From Chara braunii (taxonomy: Eukaryota > Streptophyta > Charophyceae > Charales > Characeae), in the NCBI GenBank assembly GCA_003427395.1, contig BFEA01000389.1, forward strand, positions 31,092 to 75,428: a stretch of DNA of 44,337 nt. The letters are read 5' to 3'. Of this stretch, positions 1 to 9,188 are shown piece by piece (the first letter of the stretch is position 1; each line of letters starts with the position of its first letter). The notes under the pieces were generated by a model, which had not been told where the DNA came from, did no database searches, and saw nothing but the letters and a program-made list of their open reading frames with translations. Made by a program: the position numbers and the translations under genes.

Positions 1-30
1 GAGAGAGAGAGAGAGAGAGAGAGAGAGAGC
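1..30. repeat. (GA)n microsatellite at the left edge
   Basis: Uninterrupted GA dinucleotides open the window. The right edge also ends in (GA)n, which suggests both ends are assembly breaks in simple repeats rather than biological boundaries. Confidence 0.95.
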
Positions 31-636
31 AGGTAAGTTTCCAACAGCGGCATGGTCGACCTCATGGTACTCCATCCGTTTGATTAGAAAAATCGAATGG
101 ATCTTCGGCTAGAACATGGAAATATACACTGCCACAGTTGTTTTTTTTTCATTTTTTTTCTGAAGAACCACCCATAGTCTGCCATGCGCGCATGCAGACG
201 GGCGGGTCGCGTTCAACCGATTCGCGCCACGTGGCTTGTAGCGCATTTAAACGCGTTTGAACGCGCCACCCGACCGTTTGCACGCGAACGCGCGTTCAGT
301 GCGTTCAAACGGTTACACAGGCTGCGCAAAAGGAAAGGAGAAGGAACAATTTCCCATACATCCGTAGGACACCTAATCCATACATGTCGTTATCCCCGGA
401 CTCATTGATCGGCAACATCCATACTTTCAAGGCAATCAAACAATCAATCGATTTTTGCAACCATCATACATCCTGTGTCAAAAAGAAAGTGTTCAAAGAA
501 ATGAGGGAAAAAGAGACAATTCACACATCAACCTACGAAAAGGAAAATCCACGATGGCTGAAAACAAAGAAAGGCAGAACCAAGATCAAAATTATACAAA
601 GGATGCGAAGAGATAACATCATAACACCACTTCAAC

Positions 637-638
<2 letters not shown>
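31..638. other. Intergenic, no gene recognised
   Basis: No reading frame here shows recognisable protein composition. Around 184-320 there is a GC-rich patch with repeated GCG/CGCG words and several copies of a GCGTTTNAACGCG-like word, which looks like a small degenerate repeat. The longest open frame continues into the CT/TA microsatellite and codes mainly for Leu-Ser and Tyr-Ile repeats, so I do not call it. Confidence 0.6.
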
Positions 639-686
<48 letters not shown>

Positions 687-740
687 ATATATATATATAT
701 ATATATATATTATCTATCTATCTATCTCTCTATCTATCTC
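639..740. repeat. Compound microsatellite (CT)n-(TA)n-(TATC)n
   Basis: About 46 bp of CT is followed by about 25 bp of TA and then TATC/CTAT tetranucleotides. The three motifs abut without unique sequence between them. Confidence 0.95.
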
Positions 741-2036
741 GAAATTTCTCCGATGCTGGCAGTCTGTCGCCTCGCACCTACCAACAACCTGAAGTTGTCA
801 CCCCGCTTAGTCCGAGCATGCAAACCAGGCTCGCCCGTGTGCCACAGTCCTTCACATCACACGCAACCCCACATACCCAGCACCAGCCTGTCAGATCGCT
901 CAACTCCCTACTCCACGTCTTGCCTCTGCTCGTTAGCCGATCCCCTCGATCAACTCCGTACTCCACATCTCGTACTCCACATCTCGTCTCTGCTCGTTAG
1001 TCGATCCCTCGATCGCGCTAACTCCCAAGTCTAGACTAGGGAGCGAATTAGTCATGCTTGCCAAATTTATAACCCTCACGACCACTTAGTATTTGCGCGA
1101 GATAATTCCGGATTATGCTGAAGCAGGAGGAAGGGAGAAGAAGGAATTGCCTACAACTGCATGACTGGGCCGCGGCCTGGGGGACGTACCCACTCTCCAT
1201 TCATCAATCCAGTCATGCATCTTCTCTGCCAATGAGATGGACAGAAAAGAGGCAAAGGTTTTACCGCGAAAGGCAATCAAGAGGGAGATGATTACAGTTA
1301 CACCCGTGCTCGACAAGAAGGAGAAATAAGAGTTTACAGTTGCAATTAGAATTTAGGCGCGGCAGGAGCAGAGCGCAGGACAGGACGCAGCAATGCATGA
1401 GTGAGTAAGGAGCATCGCGCAGTTAAAACAGCAAAAATCCGAGACAAATTACGATGCCTCTAATTTCTAACCCAATTAAAGTCGTAACTACCGTATCTCC
1501 CCGTATTTCAAAAATTCAAAACAATCTCTCCTGCGCGATGACCACGCCAAAGGTTCCTTCTTTTCACGCGACAAGAAAGAAGCTACGACAACAGTTATTT
1601 CCGCGCTCGCTATGGCGCACTCCAACTATCAACCGCCATGGGACCATTGGCAAGATTTCTCAAAAAGACGGGGGCACTTGTGCAACTGGGTCGGCCCCTC
1701 TTTTCATCCCCTGAAATACAGTCGCGCAGGAAGTTGTGCGTTTTAGAAAGTAGTTTGTCACACCACACCACCCTCCACTAGAGACATCTGGCATCCGACC
1801 ATGTGTTTCTTCTGCTACTTAGTCCAGATGATGTTAACTTTTTCACATCGACCATGTCATTCAAGCAGTCTAGTTAGGGTAGCATGAACGCAACCAATGT
1901 ACAGGGGGCCCAGTGCCCAACGCTGCATCATAAAATGGAGTGCAAAGATGATACACGGGCCATTGCCGGCTTAAGCTCCAGGGAGTAATTGCGCTACGCC
2001 GGAAAATAAACCTAGCATTCTCTATGAGCTCAATAG
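741..2036. other. Intergenic, no gene recognised
   Basis: Only short frames without domain-like composition. Around 885-1010 short diverged direct repeats of CTCCACNTCT and CTCGTTAGYCGATC words occur. Nothing else stands out. Confidence 0.5.
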
Positions 2037-2360
2037 AGATTCAAATTGGTACGCTGGGTGATGGAGGGAGACCCCACTGGTGGCCCCTGGTGGCCATCCC
2101 CCCATACCCGCGCGCGCCGTAGGTTAGGAAAGGAAGTGGAAGGTTTTAGATATGGGACGGTGGACCCGTTTTCCAGCACAGTGGTGTCATGATCCAAATG
2201 ATGTATATTTTGTAATGATGTATTCAAGGGACACTGGACCCGGTTTCCAGCAGGTGAGCGGCAACTAGCAGGCTGCTAGGGAAGGCTGCTCTTATCACCT
2301 TCCCTAGCAGCTCTCCACAAGCCTTCAAAAAAAAAGAAAAAACAAGATTCAAATTGGTAC
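2037..2360 (+). mobile_element. Poly-A retroposon (SINE-like or 5'-truncated LINE) with 16-bp target duplication
   Basis: The perfect 16-mer AGATTCAAATTGGTAC occurs at 2037-2052 and 2345-2360. Between them lies a 292-bp insert (2053-2344) ending in an A-rich tail of A9-G-A6 type. A long variable-length target duplication plus a poly-A tail is the signature of LINE-driven target-primed reverse transcription. No convincing RNA polymerase III A or B box is visible, so it may be a truncated LINE rather than a tRNA-type SINE. Its second half matches, in reverse orientation, sequence next to the poly-T tract at 11186, including the word CTGGACCC-R-GTTTCCAGCAG. Confidence 0.85.
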
Positions 2361-3197
2361 ACCAAGATGATCACACGAGATGGGAACTACCGCAGCGAAT
2401 AGGACGCAAGGATAAAGCTTGATGGTGATGCAAGTGAATCAACATTTGACAGAAGAAGCTAACAGAGTCTTAAGTCTGAGTCTATTTGACATGAACATCA
2501 ACGTAGGTCTAACCTCAATAGCAAACAAGTTTCAAAGCCGATGATAACCAGGACCAACTTACTAAACTGAAACCAGAATAAAATCCTGGGAAAGATGATA
2601 CAACCAGCCAAAATATAACATGAATATGAAAACCACCCGACGACAGATTTAGGAAATCTTTGATCTCTGGGCTTTAAATCACTTAGCAACTTTAAGTCGC
2701 TGGTTTATATCGGGAAAATCCAATACCAGAACGTGGAGTTTCAGAATGACAACTACAAGCCCAATGCTTACAATGCCATATCGCTTTTACATGTCCCGTA
2801 CAGCCAATAGCAAGAGGTGCAGTGCATAACAGGTCTTATTCTAACATAACTTTGGCTGAATCTAATAAAGGTTCCACATCCAGTCCCCAAAACAAGCAGG
2901 TAAGTATTTGCAGTTTCAGCTCTAGACCCACACAATGACTTGCACTTGTCAGCATGTGAAAGATTTGAGCACCTTGCAGCCTGCTGGCTGTGCGTACGGC
3001 AGACTCCATGTAACACTGAATAGGCAGGTCACGAGCTTGAATTCTACCCGATAATGTAATGCTACATGCTATGACTCGCTAAGACAAAAAGGAATTCATA
3101 GTATATACTTAGACAAAGCGCATTACTCACAAGGGCCTCCGTTCGACTCTCCTCACATCTACAAATGTGGCATCCTTTTACAGTTCTCATCCATCCC
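2361..3197. other. 3' flank of the receptor-like kinase gene
   Basis: This lies downstream of the kinase stop codon, which is on the minus strand. No other coding frame is convincing. It probably contains the kinase 3' UTR, but I cannot place a polyadenylation signal with confidence. Confidence 0.5.
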
Positions 3198-6128
3198 TCA
3201 CGCTAGCTGCACTTCATGACCCCCTTGTGACTCAGCATCATAGACCTTGCAGATGTTATCCTCTATCTCTGGTGTCGTCAGAAGGTGCTCCATGTCCATT
3301 GTTCGGATCAAGAAGTCCCAACCAACATCAAGAAGCATGCTGTGGATGCGCTGCACAACAGCTCGCATTGCCGGCCTTGACCCGTAGTCCTCATGGACAC
3401 ATTCCCAAGCCAGTCTGAAGCTGTTCATCACCATCTGCTTCGTAGAGTCTATCTGATCCCACAAACAGCGGTCAAGAATAGCACATGGCATGTCCAGACA
3501 TGGGTCTTGCGCTTTTTCACCTTGATCTCGAAGGAAAGGCTTCACCCACTCCACCAGTGTCTGCCATCCCACCCCAGAAGGCGCCCGTGCGGCCACCTTC
3601 CTTCCCGTCAGCAGCTCCAGTACAAGAACCCCAAAGGAGTACACATCATTCTTCTCGGACAGCTCGCCTCTCAGCATGTACTCGGGCGACATGTACCCAA
3701 ACGTGCCACCAATGTGAGATGTGATCACAACATGGTCGTGTCCTGTGTCCAACACCCTCTCCCCGATGGCCGCCAATCCGAAGTCAGTGATGACTACATG
3801 GAGTGTGTCCCCACAGCCATCGCCAAGCAGGACGTTGCTGCTCTTGATGTCACGATGGATGATGGGAGGCTTGGCATCATCGTGTAGATACTGGAGCCCC
3901 CTGGCAATCTGGAAGGCAATTCTCATGCGCTCCTGGAGCGCGAGTGGGGGAGGAGAATCCAACTCAATGCTCAGCTGCTTATCAGTGTTAGGATATAACC
4001 GCTCGTGCAAGCAGCCCCCTGGGAAGTAGGGGTACACCAAGATGCATTGATTGCCCTCCTGGCAGTAACCTGTGAGCTGGATGAGATTGACGTGATTAAC
4101 TGCACTGAGAGTGTTCACCTCCGCCACGAACTGGTTCCGTTTGGTGTCCGTTAGCTCGCCGGCCATCANCTTGATCGCCACATCCTTCCCATCGAGCGAA
4201 CCCTTGTAGACTTTCCCAAATGACCCTCTGTTCCCGATTTGATGANTCGAGCTAAAATTGTCCGTGCAATCCGATAGAGTTTTTATCCCGAACTGCTGGN
4301 CGCGTGACGGCCTCAGTCCCCAGAAATCCACAGCAGTGCAGTCCCGCGGANCTGAAGTCCTCGNCCGGCCAGCAACGGCAGAGTTGTGATTGACCTGTTC
4401 CAGAGCTCGACGTCGACGCTTTCTGGCCACGCAAACCCACACAAATGCCCAAGTTGCTATTGCTACTGCTAGAAATATCGAAGGAACAACTACAATAAAG
4501 TAAGTCCATGGATCGAATCCCGAGCCCCAGGAGGAGGGTACAATAACTATTACGAAATAGATCATGCCTGCCAGTACTGACGAAAACAGATTAACCGGCA
4601 AATACTCTAGTCGATATAAACGAAGATGAAATCTACGTGAATTTTCGCCTGCCAGTGCTCGCGGCCAGTACCGTTCCTCTTCACAACGGCTCAGTTCCGA
4701 ACTGTTGAGCGGAACGAGATACACGCTGCCATCGCTGGTTCCAACGTAGAGGCTTAAGCCGTCGCCGTTGTCACCAAGTGCCAATGCCGTAACATCCGCT
4801 ACGCCGAAATAACGTGGGAGGGCCGACCTGAATCCAATCACGCCGCATGCCCATCCCATCGGTCTGGACAGTACGAAGACCGCAACTGTATCGTTTGCGG
4901 CTGTGAACACGTACTGATGACATCCTTGACTCGTTGCGACGACGTCTACCGCTCTCCGATGGAGCAAATGGGCAGGTGGTGATATCGTATAGTGGTGGAA
5001 ATGCCCACGTTGTACCGTCCACGCGAACAACCAGTCAGTAGAAGTCACGGAGTACAGGCAACTGCCGTCCGATAGAAGGCTTCCAGATTGGAACTCCTCG
5101 TTAGGATCGATAGGATCACTCGGCAATCCGATTTTCTGAGGGGATATCCGCTTCGGATAGCCGTTTGGAGGTCCGACATCATTAACCGTGACGTTCAGTA
5201 ATGCGGAATCAGATTGCAAATAGTAAAGAAAACCCTTGTTAGGCTCTAACGCCCACGCCTGGGACAATTTGCTCAAAGGGGGAGATGACAATCGAGAGCC
5301 GTCGGCGAGCGACAAAGAAGTGAACACGGAGCCGTTGTCATCCCGATATCTGGTCCCACTGTCCCATAGTACTTTTGGATCTCCTTTGCTTACGCTCAAG
5401 AGGAGATGCATCCCATCTTTCGACAGACTCATTCCTGTCACGTGAGCCCCTCCGAAATCCGCTGGTTCGCGGATTATTGTCCCGTTCGGCTGCCCGTACG
5501 GCCACATGTGACTTATCAAGGAGTCGTCGTCCTCCTGCGGGCTCGAACCGTCGCCGTCCTGCACCCGCGATAAGTTCAGTCTCCTAATCGACAACGCCCG
5601 ATCCTCCAGAGCACCATCCACTTGGCAGTACCGGTGCAGGACGTAATACAGTTTCCCCGAACCGACCACCAGGCTCGTAATTTCGGTCCGGCAATCTTTC
5701 CCCGCAGTCCCATTCGCCCACGGGGTATGCCACGTCACGCGCGTGATGGAACCGTTTACGAGTTGCGAATGGTCTATCTGCCGCTCTTGCTGCGGCGCTG
5801 CTGGAGTGGCACTCGTCGACTCCTGAAGAAGGCGATCGCTCTCGTGCCAGCTAAACCTCGAGGTAATAATTCCCCACTGCCCGGTTCTATGAATTGATCC
5901 CTCGCCCCCTGTGAATACGAGGAGGAGACAACAGCCGCACATAACTGTGGCCGCTATTGTCATCAAAAGGCCTAGTATGACCAACCGCATCTGGGCAAAG
6001 AAACGGACACGACGACGCCTGCAATGATCATAGAAAGCGGTGTAATGGTCCCTAACAGGATAGAGGAGCTTCGTATCCCCAAATCCCGCCCTCGCTGAGG
6101 ATTGGCGTGAGAAACCCCTCCTCCCCAA
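3198..6128 (-). CDS. Receptor-like protein kinase (RLK/Pelle type), single exon
   Basis: 976 codons with no intron. Residues 47-72 are a hydrophobic segment (signal peptide or anchor); about 75-510 is an ectodomain with NGS/NGT/NLS/NVT/NSS glycosylation sequons and loosely repeated beta-strand motifs (such as YVGTSDGSVYLV) suggesting a propeller-like fold; about 541-568 is a membrane helix followed by the stop-transfer run RKRRRR; about 630-935 is a Ser/Thr-Tyr kinase. Visible kinase motifs are VAIK (Lys653), a helix-C Glu near 670, HRD (758-760), DFG (782-784) and SPE (814-816) in place of APE. The Arg before the catalytic Asp makes it an RD kinase, usually active. Five N bases give ambiguous residues between the membrane helix and VAIK. 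The start could be Met47 (ATG at 5990-5988), which would put the hydrophobic segment at the N terminus as a classical signal peptide; both starts give an external ectodomain. The ligand is unknown. Confidence 0.9.
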   Translation of the reverse strand: MGRRGFSRQSSARAGFGDTKLLYPVRDHYTAFYDHCRRRRVRFFAQMRLVILGLLMTIAATVMCGCCLLLVFTGGEGSIHRTGQWGIITSRFSWHESDRLLQESTSATPAAPQQERQIDHSQLVNGSITRVTWHTPWANGTAGKDCRTEITSLVVGSGKLYYVLHRYCQVDGALEDRALSIRRLNLSRVQDGDGSSPQEDDDSLISHMWPYGQPNGTIIREPADFGGAHVTGMSLSKDGMHLLLSVSKGDPKVLWDSGTRYRDDNGSVFTSLSLADGSRLSSPPLSKLSQAWALEPNKGFLYYLQSDSALLNVTVNDVGPPNGYPKRISPQKIGLPSDPIDPNEEFQSGSLLSDGSCLYSVTSTDWLFAWTVQRGHFHHYTISPPAHLLHRRAVDVVATSQGCHQYVFTAANDTVAVFVLSRPMGWACGVIGFRSALPRYFGVADVTALALGDNGDGLSLYVGTSDGSVYLVPLNSSELSRCEEERYWPRALAGENSRRFHLRLYRLEYLPVNLFSSVLAGMIYFVIVIVPSSWGSGFDPWTYFIVVVPSIFLAVAIATWAFVWVCVARKRRRRALEQVNHNSAVAGRXRTSXPRDCTAVDFWGLRPSRXQQFGIKTLSDCTDNFSSXHQIGNRGSFGKVYKGSLDGKDVAIKXMAGELTDTKRNQFVAEVNTLSAVNHVNLIQLTGYCQEGNQCILVYPYFPGGCLHERLYPNTDKQLSIELDSPPPLALQERMRIAFQIARGLQYLHDDAKPPIIHRDIKSSNVLLGDGCGDTLHVVITDFGLAAIGERVLDTGHDHVVITSHIGGTFGYMSPEYMLRGELSEKNDVYSFGVLVLELLTGRKVAARAPSGVGWQTLVEWVKPFLRDQGEKAQDPCLDMPCAILDRCLWDQIDSTKQMVMNSFRLAWECVHEDYGSRPAMRAVVQRIHSMLLDVGWDFLIRTMDMEHLLTTPEIEDNICKVYDAESQGGHEVQLA

Positions 6129-6762
6129 GCAAACCGTTTCTCTGCTGCCCGAACTGAAGTCGCCTTCCCTTACCGAGAGCTACAAGTCCCCACCCACTCT
6201 GGATACGCAACTCACACAAGTTAGCGCATACGCACATTCGTTAGATTACTTCAACTGAATCCATCCCTGAATATGGCCAAATGCGTCCAGCAAAGACCCA
6301 GTGGGAGTATGTGCCGTTGCTGAATTAGCACTCTAACGCTGACTGACTGTGCTGCATATGGAGCGTCGACCAATCTCTTCCATTCTGCGAGCCGTCCGCA
6401 GCAACGTAGCGACACAAAGCACGGTCAGTACTCGCTGTCTACGATGAAAAAAGAGCAATACCAGTAGGCATTGAGCGGCACCATCACTCATTTGCCGCCC
6501 ATGCAAACACGCTTGCCGGTGATAAGCAAGCGGACTGGTGCCCCCCAGACTAGAAGGGGCTGTGTGTGTGTTGTAAAAAAAAAAAAAAAAGACGTTTACG
6601 ATCCAAAGGTGAAGGGAAAAAAAAAAAAAAACGGTGAATGGATCTCTAGAACTCATCCGCCCCCTGCCACCATTCCTATCTTTGCCCCGTTGTCGCTGCC
6701 TCAATGACGTTCCCGAGGAGGTCGAAAGATCTCGGCGGGCTTAACGTGAACTAGGCGAAGTT

Positions 6763-6813
<51 letters not shown>

Positions 6814-7110
6814 AGTGGGCGGTACACGCCGCGTTTGCTCACTCCAAATCAAAGACTGGCTGCCGACGGTTCATGAAGACGCAGTTGCGTTGTAACTGAC
6901 AAAATGATAATCAAAGTCAGAAAGTGAGTACACGGGACACGTGGCGACGGGAGAACCACCAGCCCTGTACCATCAAAAGAGGCGGCATCACTCTGGCGGG
7001 ACATATCTGACTGTATCCTTCAACACATCCATGAAGATGCGCCAGGGAACAGCGTGACAAGTGAACATGTTTTCACAACTAGCGCTCGAGGGCGCACAGC
7101 CGGGCGGGCG
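6129..7110. other. Upstream flank of the kinase gene, with A-runs
   Basis: No gene is recognised. It contains A-runs of about 17 bp near 6577 and about 16 bp near 6618, and a 49-bp poly-A at 6764-6812. The kinase promoter should lie in the first few hundred bases, but I find no clear TATA box. Runs like these may be old retroposon tails; I could not find target duplications. Confidence 0.5.
6764..6812 (+). repeat. Poly-A tract of 49 bp
   Basis: Uninterrupted A49. It could be the tail of a decayed retroposon on the plus strand, but no flanking target duplication was recognised. Confidence 0.9.
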
Positions 7111-7114
7111 TGCG

Positions 7115-7152
<38 letters not shown>

Positions 7153-7154
7153 AG
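7111..7154. repeat. (CG)n-(AG)n compound microsatellite
   Basis: About 20 bp of alternating CG runs directly into about 24 bp of AG. Apparent Arg-Ala and Arg-Glu proteins across it are artefacts of the repeat. Confidence 0.95.
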
Positions 7155-7457
7155 GCGGACGGACTGTAAGGTACTCTCGATGGGGTGGCTACCGTATAAC
7201 GGAACTCCGTCGTGTAACGTCGAGTATAACATACGATTCTAGTATAGAAGCACAAAGTAGTGGACGGCTAGAGCCGTGGATGGGGTGTATGCTATGGCGA
7301 TGGAGTTGAATTGCCCCGCCAATGTGACAACCGACGGTGACAAAGCCGATGGCGCCTGGAGGCGCGCCTTTACCCCGGACTGGTTTTATCGCCGTCCGTA
7401 TTCAGATGGCACTTCTCCCTTTTCACAAACGCACACACACAGAAAGAGCGAGTGGGG

Positions 7458-7461
<4 letters not shown>

Positions 7462-7521
<60 letters not shown>
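7462..7521. repeat. (GA)n microsatellite
   Basis: About 60 bp of GA followed by ATGGGGG. The same GA-then-ATGGGGG junction recurs at 8009-8053, which suggests a local duplication. Confidence 0.95.
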
Positions 7522-7524
<3 letters not shown>

Positions 7525-7724
7525 GGGGGAGAAAGTGTACAGGCGCTGTCGTTTGTGTCAAGGCATGTTAGCAGCGTTCTCGTAGTGCGGCTAGCCGTGC
7601 TTTGCGAGGCCAATGCATGGATGGGGCCTCAATTCAACAACCGCTGAGTGTGGAGGTGGTAGCGTGTCCTGCCAGCTGCAACCACAGAGATGAAGTCGGG
7701 ATTTTCATATCTGTGGAGTGGTGA

Positions 7725-7796
7725 AACGAGACCTACGCACAAGTAGCGGCCAATGGCAGCTAGAGGAGTTTGTGTTTGTATCCCTCGGAGTGCTTC
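7725..7796. repeat. Direct repeat, copy 1 (72 bp)
   Basis: Matches 8054-8124 with three substitutions and one deleted base. The two copies lie about 330 bp apart, and the second directly follows a GA microsatellite. Confidence 0.9.
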
Positions 7797-7855
7797 TTAT
7801 TTGTCCATGTTCACACGGCATCGACAGCCAGGAACGGACCGACGGAGATGTGGGG

Positions 7856-7905
7856 GCCGACAGCTGTGTCTGTCATCGTGCCGACAGCTGTGTCTGTCAT
7901 CGTGT
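7856..7905. repeat. Two tandem copies of a 24-bp unit
   Basis: The unit starting CCGACAGCTGTGTCTG is repeated back to back without change. It lies between the two copies of the 72-bp direct repeat. Confidence 0.85.
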
Positions 7906-8006
7906 CTGGGCGGCACGATGTATTTGTGAAAGAGAAAAGGCAAGAAGAACATGTTCATACAAACAAATACGCACCCCGTAAACGACTGCGTGCCCCCTCG
8001 CGCGCG

Positions 8007-8008
<2 letters not shown>

Positions 8009-8047
<39 letters not shown>
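8009..8047. repeat. (GA)n microsatellite
   Basis: About 39 bp of GA preceded by a short CG run and followed by ATGGGGG, as at 7462-7521. Confidence 0.95.
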
Positions 8048-8050
<3 letters not shown>

Positions 8051-8053
8051 GGG

Positions 8054-8124
8054 AACGAGACCTACGCACAAGCAGCGGCCAATAGCAGCTAGAGGAGTTT
8101 CTGTTTGTATCCTCGGAGTGCTTC
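8054..8124. repeat. Direct repeat, copy 2 (71 bp)
   Basis: Second copy of the sequence at 7725-7796, about 94% identical by eye. It ends 6 bp before the inverted-repeat element at 8131. Confidence 0.9.
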
Positions 8125-8130
8125 GTCTTT

Positions 8131-9188
8131 GGCCTGGACCCCACAGGTTTCCGGAGAGGAAAAACTTCGCCGCAGAACATTTCCGCCACCGGACAGCCCT
8201 CCGTGGAGTCCTTGGAAGGACGTTTTTTTCCTCCAAGACTGGGCGTCCGGGGAACCCACAACCCGAATTTTGTGGCGTGGAAATACGGAATTTTCTGTTT
8301 TCACATGGTTTCCCGACTGGAGAGGGCAGGGGGGCGTCGCATCTCGAATATTTTCAAGGTTGAAAATAAGAGGCTAGCGCAGTGGGTACACCCATTAACT
8401 GTTGAAAATACAGACCCGTGTTCAAATCCAGATCATGATAGAACCACTTGGTGAGTAAAGTTGTAAAACCAACTATTTCTGAATTGCCTGGGGCCGGTCA
8501 GGTGATATCTCAAGGCGATCGCCCTTTCTTTAAAAAAAAGAAAAGGAATATTTTCAAGGTTGCAGTCTCCACTTACCCTTCTCCACTTTGCACCTGAAGA
8601 TACACGCTCGCCTGTTCCAATGGTCAAAAAGTGACGAGTTTCGAGTCTCCGTGGAAGAGTTTGCCCGCGGAAGAGTTTGCCCGCGGAATGACGGGACCCC
8701 ACCGGAGTGGCTGAAAAAGCCGGTTTACACGGACCACGAGCTTCGAAAGGCTGGAAACTGGAGATGGACCAGATGGTGGTCGCTGATGTCCAGCCTTGCG
8801 CCTGTTTCAGTTGTCCTTCCTATTGGGCGACAACAGCATGTCCGTAGCCCTTTCCAATTGGACCAGGGAACAGCTTCGGGCGGACAATGGATGGGTTGGC
8901 GAGGAGTTTCCAACCATGGACATGCCCCCCCCCCTCCTCCCCCCTATTCTTTGGAAAGGGCACAAACATACGGGCCGAAACTCCTCCACAGCCACTTTTC
9001 CGACCCAAAACCGATGTGAAAACAAAAAATGTGGCTTTTCCAGATACCAGTTTCCAGGCTGTTGGGTCCCAGAAAACCTCACCGCNGTCCNAAAATCGGC
9101 TTTCCGTAGGGCCTGCTTTGTTTGATGGAGTCCGAGATAAGCTTTTCCACGCCGGCTTTTCCACGGTTTTTCCCTGTGGGTCCAGGCC
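8131..9188. mobile_element. Putative non-autonomous DNA transposon with 17-bp terminal inverted repeats
   Basis: GGCCTGGACCCCACAGG at 8131-8147 matches the reverse complement of 9173-9188 apart from one missing C. Subterminal sequence on both sides is rich in GGAAAA/TTTTCC words, common in subterminal regions of hAT and Mutator relatives. No transposase frame is visible. I see no clean target duplication (flanks TTT and TTA), so the superfamily is undecided. A SINE interrupts it at 8363-8545; without the SINE the element would be about 860 bp. Confidence 0.55.
8346..8562 (+). mobile_element. tRNA-derived SINE (8363-8545) with 17-bp target duplication
   Basis: The perfect 17-mer GAATATTTTCAAGGTTG flanks the insert at 8346-8362 and 8546-8562. 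The 183-bp body has an RNA polymerase III A box, TAGCGCAGTGGG (8375-8386), and a B box, GTTCAAATCC (8420-8429), about 33 nt apart as in a tRNA gene, and ends in an A-rich tail of A8-G-A4 type. SINEs of this kind are transcribed by polymerase III and moved by a partner LINE. The undamaged target duplication suggests a recent insertion. Confidence 0.93.

Noticed and set aside
3393-3887. 164-codon plus frame opposite the kinase
   Set aside because: Antisense shadow of the conserved kinase domain; its composition mirrors the kinase codons.
7276-7647. Long Arg-Glu and Leu-Ser proteins across GA microsatellites (also near 7770-8363 and 29140-29680)
   Set aside because: GA and CT repeats are open in most frames; the flanking residues show no protein character.
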